52,074 nt of DNA. Origin: Candidatus Gastranaerophilales bacterium (lineage in GTDB: Bacteria; Cyanobacteriota; Vampirovibrionia; Gastranaerophilales; Gastranaerophilaceae). Where the stretch lies: positions 1 to 52,074 of the forward strand of contig CALVAT010000003.1 of the NCBI GenBank assembly GCA_944325565.1. The letters run 5' to 3'. A program made the position numbers and the translations under genes. The notes beneath the pieces were generated by a model that had not been told where the DNA came from, ran no database searches, and saw only the letters and a list, made by a program, of their open reading frames with translations. Of the stretch, positions 41,899-50,760 are shown in pieces (position 1 is the first letter of the stretch; each line of letters starts with the position of its first letter).

Positions 41899-41951
41899 TA
41901 ATTGCCTTTTGCGGTAATGAAAAATAAAAAATTATTTTTTATATTGTGTTT

Positions 41952-43277
41952 ATGAACACTGTAAATAAACTTTTGCGCGCTTACTCGCATAACACAATAC
42001 TCCATTACGACAAGTGGAGCGAAAATCACGCCTACAGGGCACTTAACGACGGAAACCTAAAACAATGGATTTCAAATATTCTCCCATCAGAACTCCTTGA
42101 AAGAAGCCTGAAAAAAGCTGTAGAATCGATTGTTACACTGTGCGAATGCACAACTTTTTATAAAAAATTTCCCGATGGCATACGCACACCTGACTACGGT
42201 GACAAATGGGGAAGACTCGCAAATTACATAGAAATAAATAATCGAGCAATCGCCCAGATGCAAGGACATCTTTGCCGCAAAGGACTGTTAAGCGCGATAA
42301 AACTTTTACCGGCAATTCCGCCTTCTGCAAAAAGCTGGGCAAACTGTATAATACTTTCTCAAATATGGCCCAACATTTATGGTGACGGTTACAACAAAGA
42401 ACCGTGGGAGGAGAATTCAATCTACGGTATAAAGCTGGGCATAGGCTACAGCGAAAATATTATTGACTATGAAAAAGCAGAAAAAATTTCTCCCGAGGAG
42501 CAGTTTAAAGCATTCAATGACCTTGCGCATTTTAGAGGTTTAAAAACAGGGTTCAGAACAATTATTTCAGAAGACCAGTTAAAAGTGTCAAAACCTTATC
42601 ACGAGGACGAAAACTTCCGCTGGTCAAATCCGGAACATGTTGAATTGTATATACAAGAGATGGTAAACATTGTTAATACAGGATTTGAGGCTATTTTTGT
42701 AGATTCCGCAAAACACATTGGCGGATATGATTTGCAAAACTATACCGGAGTAGGCGCACTGCCTGACTATCCACAGATGCAATACATTACTGATGAAATA
42801 CGTAAGCGCTCCGGCTGTACAACGTTGAGTTTCGTCGGAGAAAAAAGCTCTGACGATTTTGAAAGGTACAGACAAATGGGGCTTAATGCAGGTACTGCGT
42901 TTATCCCAGTAGACGATTTTGAAAACGTAAAATACTGGTCAAACAAGCTTAAATACTCAAGAGATTACGCCCCCGGTGTTGAAGTTTCTAACGATAACAC
43001 TGAAGGCGGAACTACATACGAAACAAGGTTAAACAGGATAAGAAACTGCCTTTTCGGATTTGAATATGCAAGTGATAAACTTCCAAGCTTTATGCAGATG
43101 GAAGATTTGTTCCCATTAAGGTACGACACGAATACCCACCATCTTATGATGTGCAATCCGTCTTATTCTCCTGACAACAGCCCGTTAGGTCACTGGAGAG
43201 AGCTTTTTACAAAAGACGACGGAAGATATTACAACCATCAGGTCGGCGAAATATTTGCACACGCTTTGTTCTTATAA
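41952..43277 (+). CDS. Divergent alpha-amylase-like TIM-barrel protein
   Basis: A 441-residue protein (ATG at 41952; a GTG at 41946 is also possible). It resembles the GH13 barrel in order: SQIWPNIYGDGYNKEPWEEN, an AFNDLAHFRGLKTGFRTII region, GFEAIFVDSAKHIGG around Asp251 (compare GFDGFRIDAVKHI), and LSFVGEKSS with a possible acid Glu. The invariant arginine two residues before the nucleophile is Phe here, so it may bind rather than cleave glycans. It has no signal peptide and stands alone; a second, better conserved relative is at 48889. No close family is recognised. Confidence 0.55.
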   Translation: MNTVNKLLRAYSHNTILHYDKWSENHAYRALNDGNLKQWISNILPSELLERSLKKAVESIVTLCECTTFYKKFPDGIRTPDYGDKWGRLANYIEINNRAIAQMQGHLCRKGLLSAIKLLPAIPPSAKSWANCIILSQIWPNIYGDGYNKEPWEENSIYGIKLGIGYSENIIDYEKAEKISPEEQFKAFNDLAHFRGLKTGFRTIISEDQLKVSKPYHEDENFRWSNPEHVELYIQEMVNIVNTGFEAIFVDSAKHIGGYDLQNYTGVGALPDYPQMQYITDEIRKRSGCTTLSFVGEKSSDDFERYRQMGLNAGTAFIPVDDFENVKYWSNKLKYSRDYAPGVEVSNDNTEGGTTYETRLNRIRNCLFGFEYASDKLPSFMQMEDLFPLRYDTNTHHLMMCNPSYSPDNSPLGHWRELFTKDDGRYYNHQVGEIFAHALFL

Positions 43278-43290
43278 AGAATTCTTTAAG

Positions 43291-43320
43291 CAAAACACGA
43301 GCCAAAATACCCGTGTTTTG
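43291..43320 (+). terminator. Hairpin terminator after the amylase-like gene
   Basis: CAAAACACG (43291-43299) pairs with CGTGTTTTG (43312-43320), 12-base loop, followed by TTATGTTTTT. The T-run is broken, so strength is moderate. It also faces the end of the convergent kinase-like gene at 43341. Confidence 0.6.
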
Positions 43321-43340
43321 TTATGTTTTTAATATATGTC

Positions 43341-44858
43341 TTATGACATATTAGCATGTTTAGATTTCATTGATTTATTTAGATAGACACCGCCCGCAGC
43401 TATAGCAGCAACGCCGAGAGCAATAAAGACATTCTTTTTGTTAAATAATGCAGCTCTGCTCACAGGCTGTTGTGATTTTTCAGTGGCAATATTCACAACC
43501 CTTTCAGTAGTTTGTTCAACCCTTTGTGCAACTCTGTCAAAGACTTTCTTCACAATATCATCGTTTTCTTCTAGCACTGCTCCCTGATAATGTGAATCAG
43601 TTAAAACATCTCTGAAGGAATCAAGATGTTTGGCCATTAAATCAAAATAATCTTTTTCGAAGCCCACAGCCATTTGAGAATATTCTTGAGTTTGGTTAAC
43701 AAGTTTATTAAAATAGTCAAAAGCCTTTGTATGTGCCCCTTGATAATCATTCATTAACCATTTTAATTGGATTTTACCAAGTTCCGTCCTTGCTACATTC
43801 TCACTAGGCGCAGCAAATACATTTTGAAAAACTTTCTCAGCATCAAGTGCCGTTTTCTTTGTATAAGCCTGAGCTAAATCAGATGGAGCCATATCCATAT
43901 TTTCCAAAAATTCAACCATCGGTGCGTGATAATTGGATGATTTGGCTTTTAAATAATCCATCAAAAGTTGTTTTGGATTTTCTGTTTTATCGTGTTTAAT
44001 GTAATCATAAAGCGTTCTAAATTCAAAGTTAGAAGCATTGGACTTTATATTCAAATGAGGATTGTCCGATTGATTTTTAATATCAAAAACCGGCTCAGTA
44101 TTATAAAATACAGCTCGGAATTTATCTATCAATGGAGAATTAATGTTTTCACCGTTTTTGATAAAATTTTCGTCAATTACATCAGATGAAATATAGGAAC
44201 CAGTGTTTCGCAAAATATTGAAAGAGCCAAAATCAATAAATTTTGCTCTATTATCGTTTGAAAGAATTATATTTCCACTTTGCAAATCACTGTGAGCAAT
44301 CCCGTTTATATCCATTTTAAATGTTTTTTTCATAATATCAGCAAGATGCTGTGCGTTTAATTTTGAGTCAAATGGATGTTTTCCCTCAAGATTTTCCAAT
44401 ACAAGATAGTGTTTATCATATCTATCTATCAAATCAACAGGCCTCACTGCAATATCAGGATCAATATTCTGCATTCTTTGCAGGATATAATATTCTTTAA
44501 TATTATTGGCACCATGAATATCAGCATACGCGTCTTTTACTCTTGGATTAGGTGATTTCAACCCGAATTGTTCATTTATTTTAAAATACTCACTCTGAAA
44601 TCCTTTACCTGCAGCATTTGCCTGATTTGAGTTAATTCTGTCAATAAGGCTTTCGGCTTCCTGTCTATTGTATGCACCTTTGAAAGAAACCGGTTTGGCC
44701 TTAAAATAATTAGTTTGTGACTTCACAAAAACATCATGCTCTAAATTTGAAGTCGTTCCCAAGAATGAAGTATTCCATGCCGACGGTTGATAATGTCTAA
44801 ATTGGCGGACATTACCGTAACTCTGCCCCGGCAATACGGATATAGATGCAGCTCTCAT
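43341..44858 (-). CDS. FKG-box kinase-like protein with C-terminal membrane anchor
   Basis: A 505-residue protein with AAGGGGA before its ATG. The N-terminal 65 residues carry TSFLGT (30-35), HDVFVKSQ (41-48) and VSFKGA (57-62), both parts of the FKG box. A protein-kinase-like catalytic core follows: YLVLENLEGKHPF (hinge), IAHSDLQSGNII (catalytic loop), and AKFIDFGSF (metal-binding DFG). A clear glycine-rich ATP loop is not visible. The C-terminus has a long helical region and one membrane helix (VFIALGVAAIAAGGVYL, about 474-490), so the protein is tail-anchored. Relatives may phosphorylate protein, sugar or drug; substrate unknown. Confidence 0.72.
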   Translation of the reverse strand: MRAASISVLPGQSYGNVRQFRHYQPSAWNTSFLGTTSNLEHDVFVKSQTNYFKAKPVSFKGAYNRQEAESLIDRINSNQANAAGKGFQSEYFKINEQFGLKSPNPRVKDAYADIHGANNIKEYYILQRMQNIDPDIAVRPVDLIDRYDKHYLVLENLEGKHPFDSKLNAQHLADIMKKTFKMDINGIAHSDLQSGNIILSNDNRAKFIDFGSFNILRNTGSYISSDVIDENFIKNGENINSPLIDKFRAVFYNTEPVFDIKNQSDNPHLNIKSNASNFEFRTLYDYIKHDKTENPKQLLMDYLKAKSSNYHAPMVEFLENMDMAPSDLAQAYTKKTALDAEKVFQNVFAAPSENVARTELGKIQLKWLMNDYQGAHTKAFDYFNKLVNQTQEYSQMAVGFEKDYFDLMAKHLDSFRDVLTDSHYQGAVLEENDDIVKKVFDRVAQRVEQTTERVVNIATEKSQQPVSRAALFNKKNVFIALGVAAIAAGGVYLNKSMKSKHANMS

Positions 44859-44945
44859 ATGTCCAAGTCCCCTTTTGTTGTTTTTAATTATAAAACAAAA
44901 TTTTATTTTTGTGTATTACTCTTGTAACATTTTGTAAAACAAAAG

Positions 44946-44975
44946 GGATTAATTCTTTTAATCCGTTATATTTTT
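44946..44975 (+). terminator. Possible leader terminator before the HAD-radical SAM operon
   Basis: GGATTAA (44946-44952) pairs with TTAATCC (44958-44964), then GTTATA and a run of T residues. It lies 33 bases before the GTG of the HAD gene in the 149-base gap. It could attenuate that operon or end short divergent or antisense transcripts. The stem is weak and AT-rich. Confidence 0.3.
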
Positions 44976-45007
44976 TTTTATTATCAGAAAAAGTATTGAG
45001 GTAAATT

Positions 45008-46288
45008 GTGTTTATTAATCCAATAAAATTTAATATAATCCCCAACTCATCCATATCCTTTAAAGCCGGTCAAACCAACGTTTTTGCAGACTTTGACAAA
45101 ACATATTCTCCCTTTTCTCATGTGGATATGTGTGCTGATTGGACACTGTCAGAAGGCAGTGAAAGAAGAAATTTATTCAATGACTATTTTCAAAAAATTA
45201 AGGACTTTTCTGATACTGCAAAAGGTAAAGTTTTGTTAACAATTACAACAGGCAGGAATGTTTCAGAATATCAATATGTAGAGAAAAGACTTAAAGACAA
45301 ACATCTTAACTACTTTTCTCCTGACGCAATCGTAACAAAAGACGGCGGAGATCGTTTTGTAAAAAAAGATGACAGATGGCAAAAAGATATAAATAAATCC
45401 CAAAATATTGAAAAAGCAGCAAACGGCTGGAATGCTCTTAAAATAAAAATCGCGATAAAAGACATTATCAGGCAGGAGTTCAAAAATCCTGCTTTCATCG
45501 AGTCACCAGTAAACAGAACAAAAGATGATTACGGAGATATATCTCTGGAGGCTCAATTAGATAAATTACCGGCTGAAAAAGCACAAAACTATGTTTCATT
45601 TACAAAAGATGAAGACAATGCCATAGAAATAGCTTTTTCCAACAACATTCCAACAGAAAGTATTAAAGAAAAAATAGAAGACTATCTGAAGGAAAATAAT
45701 ATTAAAGCGGTAGTAAAACACTATCCCAAAGACTATAACGGTTATTGTCCACAGATAATAAACGGCAGAAAAGAAATTGTGCCGGGCAATAAAATGTTTA
45801 TAAAACCCACTCTGGATAACAAACAGATTTCGAAACTGTACGATGTAAAAGAAGCACTAAAAAATGTTGTTATTAACAATACAAATGATTTAATCATTGC
45901 AGCAGGAGATGAAGGCAATGATGAAGAAATGCTTAATCCGCTGAATTATCTTGACATATACGGTATAAAAGTTGATAAGACAAAACAAATAAAAGAACTA
46001 TTTAAAGATGAAAAAATCTTATCAGCTTTAGAAGAAATGCCTTTTTGTGCAATTCTTGTAGGAAACAGCGAAAGACTTGAGCATTTAAGACAGATGGACT
46101 CTCTGCTTAGGGAAAAAGGAATAAATAAATTTATCTGCATCGCTGATTCGCTCGATAAAGACAATGGTCTTTTAAAAGCAATAAAAACAGCAATGTATAA
46201 CTATGCTGAACAAAATCCAGAATACTCTTATGAAATGGGAATGGATTTATACACCTCTCTTATGGATGGAGGTTCAATATGGTCTTAG
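45008..46288 (+). CDS. FKG-box HAD-family phosphatase
   Basis: Start codon GTG at 45008 with GAGG seven to ten bases upstream. The 426-residue product carries ISFKAGQTN at 16-24 and then the HAD core: DFDKT (28-32, motif I), LLTITTGRN (motif II), a TKDGGDRF cap element and AAGDEGNDEEML around residue 300 (motif IV). The pattern is closest to sucrose-phosphate-phosphatase-like or Cof-type members, which act on phosphorylated sugars. It overlaps the radical SAM gene by ten bases, so it leads a coupled four-gene operon. The substrate is unknown; a sugar phosphate is likely from the family. Confidence 0.78.
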   Translation: MFINPIKFNIIPNSSISFKAGQTNVFADFDKTYSPFSHVDMCADWTLSEGSERRNLFNDYFQKIKDFSDTAKGKVLLTITTGRNVSEYQYVEKRLKDKHLNYFSPDAIVTKDGGDRFVKKDDRWQKDINKSQNIEKAANGWNALKIKIAIKDIIRQEFKNPAFIESPVNRTKDDYGDISLEAQLDKLPAEKAQNYVSFTKDEDNAIEIAFSNNIPTESIKEKIEDYLKENNIKAVVKHYPKDYNGYCPQIINGRKEIVPGNKMFIKPTLDNKQISKLYDVKEALKNVVINNTNDLIIAAGDEGNDEEMLNPLNYLDIYGIKVDKTKQIKELFKDEKILSALEEMPFCAILVGNSERLEHLRQMDSLLREKGINKFICIADSLDKDNGLLKAIKTAMYNYAEQNPEYSYEMGMDLYTSLMDGGSIWS

Positions 46289-47544
46289 AGCTTCCTTTTG
46301 AAATGGAATTTATTTTAAGTCTTACCTATAGATGCAATCTTAATTGTTCTATGTGTACTCAATACGGTGAAGGTTTTAAACAAAATGCCCCAGAAGATAT
46401 GTCAGTGGAACAGTGGGAATCATTTTTTGAATCAGTATCAGACGTGAACCCGAAGCCCAAAATGCTGTTAATGGGCGGTGAACCACTGCTGTATAAAAAT
46501 TTTGATAAACTTTTTGCACTGACACAAAAACACGGATTTAAAGTTCAAATCGTCACAAACGGCGTTTTATTAGACAAATATCTTGAACAGATATCTAAAA
46601 CAGATACAACTATAACAATAAGTTTAGACGGCCTGGAAAATACCCACGATGCAATCCGCAACAAAAAAGGCACGTTTAACAAAGTTATGGAAAATATTAA
46701 CCGGATAGAAGCTTATCAAAAAGCGGGGAGTCAGATAGAACTATGTATAAACTGTGTTATGCTGCCTGATAATGTTGATGAACTATCTGAGTTTCTAAAG
46801 TTTATACAACAAAGAAATATTAAAACACTGACCTTCCAGCATCTTCAATTTTCTTCTCCGGCTTTAAATAACCACACCGGCACTCAATGGAAACAAAGGC
46901 TGAATAAAGACTATGCCGGCGGACTTATTCCACCAAAGCATTACAAAATAGACAAAGCTTATGTAAGCAAACTTATAAACGCCATAGACGCTCTTAAAGA
47001 TGTATGCCAAACTACTGCATTTGTATTCCCGGCTTTAGAAGATGAAGAAATTGAAAATTACTATCTTGATAAAGACCTTGATGGGATTAGAACAGGACGA
47101 ATCTGCACTACTCCGTGGGTTAACCCTACAATCCATTCAAACGGAGATGTTTCAAACTGCATAGGTAATATTATTGGCAACATCAACAAAGAAGATTTCT
47201 GGACAATATGGAACAACGAAAAAGCGAACAGTTTAAGACATTCACTTTGCCAGAACGGAAAATTTACAATCTGCGCAAAATGTTGCAATTTTTACAAGGG
47301 GAACTTTATCTATGCCCCTGACACTCTTTTAAGGGTCAACGACAAACTGCTTAGCCTGCCAGATGAAATCAATTATATAAAATCATCTAAAAACGGCGTG
47401 TTCATATTGGACAAATACAGGGATAAAACCTTAAAAAATGCGACACCGGTTATTCCTTTAGAAACTTTTACCCCTGCATCTATGAAAAATCTGCAAACTA
47501 CAGAAACTATTGTCGCAAAATTCAGCGAACTAAAAGGAGCTTAA
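46279..47544 (+). CDS. Radical SAM/SPASM enzyme
   Basis: A 421-residue protein with the radical SAM cluster cysteines 19, 23 and 26 in TYRCNLNCSMC, LMGGEPLLYKNF and the SAM-binding region ITISLDGLENTHDAIRNKKG. A C-terminal SPASM domain has cysteines 276, 294, 324, 332, 335 and 336, including ICTTPWVNPTIHSNGDVSNC, for auxiliary Fe-S clusters. SPASM enzymes usually modify peptides (sactipeptide, PqqE, anSME types) or sugars. GGAGG lies seven bases before the ATG, which overlaps the HAD gene by ten bases. It is one base from the coiled-coil gene. No obvious short RiPP precursor is seen in the operon, so the substrate is open. Confidence 0.88.
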   Translation: MVLELPFEMEFILSLTYRCNLNCSMCTQYGEGFKQNAPEDMSVEQWESFFESVSDVNPKPKMLLMGGEPLLYKNFDKLFALTQKHGFKVQIVTNGVLLDKYLEQISKTDTTITISLDGLENTHDAIRNKKGTFNKVMENINRIEAYQKAGSQIELCINCVMLPDNVDELSEFLKFIQQRNIKTLTFQHLQFSSPALNNHTGTQWKQRLNKDYAGGLIPPKHYKIDKAYVSKLINAIDALKDVCQTTAFVFPALEDEEIENYYLDKDLDGIRTGRICTTPWVNPTIHSNGDVSNCIGNIIGNINKEDFWTIWNNEKANSLRHSLCQNGKFTICAKCCNFYKGNFIYAPDTLLRVNDKLLSLPDEINYIKSSKNGVFILDKYRDKTLKNATPVIPLETFTPASMKNLQTTETIVAKFSELKGA

Positions 47545-47545
47545 T

Positions 47546-48901
47546 ATGAAAATAAGTAAAATTTCTCCACAAACCGTAAAAAGAACAAGAACAAATTCCC
47601 AACAAAAAGAACAGGACTTGACCAGTTTCGGAGCAAATGAGAACCAAACAACTGTCGAAACTAAAAATGCTTCCGATGCAATAAAGAGCAATTTTCTATC
47701 CGGTATATCTTTCAAAGGACAAACAAAAAACATCATACATAAACAAATCGGCACGGCCGGTGTTGTCGCAATAGGAAGAGAGCCTTCATACGGTGATGAC
47801 GAAAGATATGCAACTCTTGAACAAAAAATAGGTGAAAGTCAATGGAGTTATGCTAATTCGTCTATTGAAAAAACAAATAACCCTTATACAACAAACAGGG
47901 TTTATTTTGCTGATCCCGAAGAGTATGTTTCTGACCAGACAAAACGTGACCACGACTTTATTGTATATGATAACCAGCCAAAATATCCGAGATTATCGGC
48001 TGTAAAAGAAAATTATATGAATGAAAACCGTAATGCAAATAACTTCGGTCAAGACTTTAAAACACTTGCAGAGTACTATTACAGGCTGGAACTGGCTGAC
48101 AAAAGAGAGCTGCAAAAATTAATAGAAGAAAAAAATAGATTCCAGCATGAATACGATATTTCTGCGGGATACAAACATGAGCTTGATGAAAAAGCCAATG
48201 AATATCCCTGGGAAGCACAAGATTTAAAAAGAGACAAAGAAAAAGCAGATTATTTCTATAGTATAAATGCCCAAAAATATGAAGACCTCAATCAAAAAAT
48301 AGGCTACTACAATGACAGAATAAACCATTCTAAAATGCAGCAAAAAAAAGCAATACAGGCATTTAAGCTTTTTGATGAAGTTGGGCTAATGTTTATGGAC
48401 AGAGATAATGCCAGAAACCAGATTAACTATAAAAAATGGGGAATGGAAAATTCTCAAGCCGCTATAACAAGAAATAATAAACTTTTAAACGATTTTAGAA
48501 AACAAAAAGCAGATCTTGAAAAACAAATAAAAGTAGCCCAGGAATGGAAAAACCTTAACGATGAAAAAGTGAATGCACCTGACAGCGACTACAGCCAGTA
48601 TGACTATAGCATTGCCCGCGATAAACGTGAAGAAGAAATAAGGGAAAAAGATGAGGCAAAAGCAGAAAGCCTAAGAGTTTCCAAAAAACTGGCAATACTA
48701 CAAGACAGGTTGAAAAAAATAGAAATAAACATAAAACAGGGCGAAACAACAAATCATGAACACCAGCTGTTGATTGATAGATACAGAAAAGTGCTGCCTG
48801 AACTGGAAGCACATTTTAGATATAAATCAGAAGAGATTAAAAAATTCTATCCTAAAATGGAAGAATTCTACCGAAACAATATTGAAGAATGGCAGTACTA
48901 A
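47546..48901 (+). CDS. FKG-box coiled-coil protein
   Basis: A 451-residue protein with AAAGGAG before its ATG. The N-terminal region (MKISKISPQTVKRTRTNSQQ) is polar, then come LTSFGAN (25-31) and GISFKGQTKN (53-62), two versions of the FKG box. A Tyr/Asp/Asn-rich segment (about 70-150) follows, then a long charged coiled coil (about 155-440, for example ELQKLIEEKNRFQHEYDISA and DRLKKIEINIKQGE). No signal peptide or membrane helix. It is coupled to the radical SAM gene one base upstream and overlaps the amylase-like gene by 13 bases. It could be a scaffold or the modified substrate of its neighbours; unknown. Confidence 0.7.
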   Translation: MKISKISPQTVKRTRTNSQQKEQDLTSFGANENQTTVETKNASDAIKSNFLSGISFKGQTKNIIHKQIGTAGVVAIGREPSYGDDERYATLEQKIGESQWSYANSSIEKTNNPYTTNRVYFADPEEYVSDQTKRDHDFIVYDNQPKYPRLSAVKENYMNENRNANNFGQDFKTLAEYYYRLELADKRELQKLIEEKNRFQHEYDISAGYKHELDEKANEYPWEAQDLKRDKEKADYFYSINAQKYEDLNQKIGYYNDRINHSKMQQKKAIQAFKLFDEVGLMFMDRDNARNQINYKKWGMENSQAAITRNNKLLNDFRKQKADLEKQIKVAQEWKNLNDEKVNAPDSDYSQYDYSIARDKREEEIREKDEAKAESLRVSKKLAILQDRLKKIEINIKQGETTNHEHQLLIDRYRKVLPELEAHFRYKSEEIKKFYPKMEEFYRNNIEEWQY

Positions 48902-50748
48902 ATCAGTTTAACTTTTATCAACTAAAACCAAAAGATTGTTTGGACATATCGTTCGAACAATCTTTTGCAATGCTAAAAAAACTCCTGAAACCAAACGTAC
49001 TGGATAAAGCCTTTGATATTACAACTCCTTATCCTTCACCAATTAAAGATAAAAAAGACACGCAATGGTGTAAAACAGCTAAAATAATCGGAATAAATCC
49101 TAGATTAACCAAAACCTTCTGGGGGATTGTAAAATACGCAATGACATTTCCTGAAACCTGCATACACATTATGCCTTTATGGACAACCGGTGACAGAGGA
49201 AGCCTATATGTACAAACCTCATGGCATTTAAATAATGAATTTATAGACACTAATTTATACAATAAAGGCTACAAAACAGCCCAAGAGCAGCTTAAACTGG
49301 TTATAAATATATTGCATGCACTGGAAAAAATTGTCGGCTTTGACGCGTTGCCTCATGTTGATAATTTTTCCGAAATTACATTAATGAACCCCAAATTTTT
49401 TGAATGGGCAAAGCTAAACAAACAAAAAACAGCCCAATTATTTCCGCCACAAGTTGACTACAATAAAATTTATAAAGAAGTCGAAAATATAATCATAAAA
49501 GAAACCAACGCCCCGAGCAATTTGTTTGAATTGAGTGAACAAGAAAGAGAAAAGTTAATATTTTCACAAAGCAAGGATAGAACCTCAATAAGAATCAACT
49601 TGATGAAAAAAATCAGAGAATCAGGACTTGAACCTCTTCCTGTAACGGAACATGCTCCTATGCGTCCTGTTGTTTTTCAAAAAATAGAATACGCTGATGA
49701 CAAAAACTGGGCTGTATTCGATGTAAAAAAACGTTCTACAACGGCAAAAGTAATCGGCTGCATTACACCATATAAATGGTACAAAATAGACAATAACGGT
49801 TATCCCGTTAAAAATCATATAGAACAAGAGGTATGGGATTATTTTAGTGACAAAATCGCAGAGTTTCAAAAAGAATACAACTTTGATTTTTTAAGAGCAG
49901 ATATGGCACACAACCAGATTTCACATTCCCACAATTTAGCTGATAAGGATGAAAATGAAAAACAGGAGATGTGGGCATACTTAAAAGATAAAATAAATAA
50001 ACAAAAGCCTTATTTTGCTATGCTCACAGAAGCTTTTTACAATACTTACTATATAAACGGCATATCTGATATGATTAACAAAAAAGCGGATATAGTGCTT
50101 GGTAATATGAATTTTCAATATTTGAACAAGGAGTTTATAAATACAATAGATGATTATTTGAATCCATTTCGGAATAATTTTCCATTTTTTCCCTGTTTGT
50201 GCACATTTTCAAATGACGGTGATTTAAAAGAGCATTCCAGATATTTTCAATCAGAAGAAGCAAATGAAGCAAGATTTTTTATCTCGATGTTTTTAAATTT
50301 GCCCTCTTATACCGGTATAGGTTATGAAACCAAAACCCTTAAACCGGAAAACGAAAACGAGTTTTCCAACGAATATGTAAAAATACAACCCGAACCGTAC
50401 AAATGGGGGGATAACGATATCCTTTTTGAACAAATTACCAAAATGCGGGAGTTATATGCCAAATATAAATCCATTATTGACACAGCACATCTTGAGTTAC
50501 TTTCTACGAACAACGAAAATTCCCTTTCTTGGACATATTCACTAAACGGAAAAATAAGGCTGCTTTTCGCAGTAAACTTAAACCCTGACAAACAAATAAT
50601 AAAATTTACATTACCAACAGATATACAAGAAGTCAAAATGACTTACACAAATTCTCAATACGATGAAATTTGTGCTGTTGCAGAAAATAAAGTTTTCAGT
50701 ATAGAAAATATTTATATAGGTGAGTGCACCGTCTTTGAATTTGAATAG
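48889..50748 (+). CDS. Divergent GH13 alpha-amylase-like protein
   Basis: A 619-residue protein whose motifs follow GH13 order: IHIMPLWTTGDRGSLYVQTS, region I DALPHVDN (152-159), region II FLRADMAHN with Arg336, nucleophile Asp338 and His341, region III MLTEAF with Glu381, and region IV FSNDGD with Asp443. A C-terminal beta domain (KIRLLFAVNLNPDKQIIKFT) ends it. All three catalytic acids and the arginine are present, so glycan cleavage or transfer is plausible. The sequence is far from typical amylases. No signal peptide, so it would act in the cytoplasm. It ends the HAD-radical SAM-coiled-coil operon, overlapping by 13 bases. Confidence 0.72.
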   Translation: MAVLNQFNFYQLKPKDCLDISFEQSFAMLKKLLKPNVLDKAFDITTPYPSPIKDKKDTQWCKTAKIIGINPRLTKTFWGIVKYAMTFPETCIHIMPLWTTGDRGSLYVQTSWHLNNEFIDTNLYNKGYKTAQEQLKLVINILHALEKIVGFDALPHVDNFSEITLMNPKFFEWAKLNKQKTAQLFPPQVDYNKIYKEVENIIIKETNAPSNLFELSEQEREKLIFSQSKDRTSIRINLMKKIRESGLEPLPVTEHAPMRPVVFQKIEYADDKNWAVFDVKKRSTTAKVIGCITPYKWYKIDNNGYPVKNHIEQEVWDYFSDKIAEFQKEYNFDFLRADMAHNQISHSHNLADKDENEKQEMWAYLKDKINKQKPYFAMLTEAFYNTYYINGISDMINKKADIVLGNMNFQYLNKEFINTIDDYLNPFRNNFPFFPCLCTFSNDGDLKEHSRYFQSEEANEARFFISMFLNLPSYTGIGYETKTLKPENENEFSNEYVKIQPEPYKWGDNDILFEQITKMRELYAKYKSIIDTAHLELLSTNNENSLSWTYSLNGKIRLLFAVNLNPDKQIIKFTLPTDIQEVKMTYTNSQYDEICAVAENKVFSIENIYIGECTVFEFE

Positions 50749-50760
50749 GAAGGAGTTAGA

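Noticed and set aside
45008-50748. Classic RiPP cluster with a short precursor peptide
   Set aside because: No short frame with a leader-core layout is found in or beside the operon; the only candidate substrates are large proteins.
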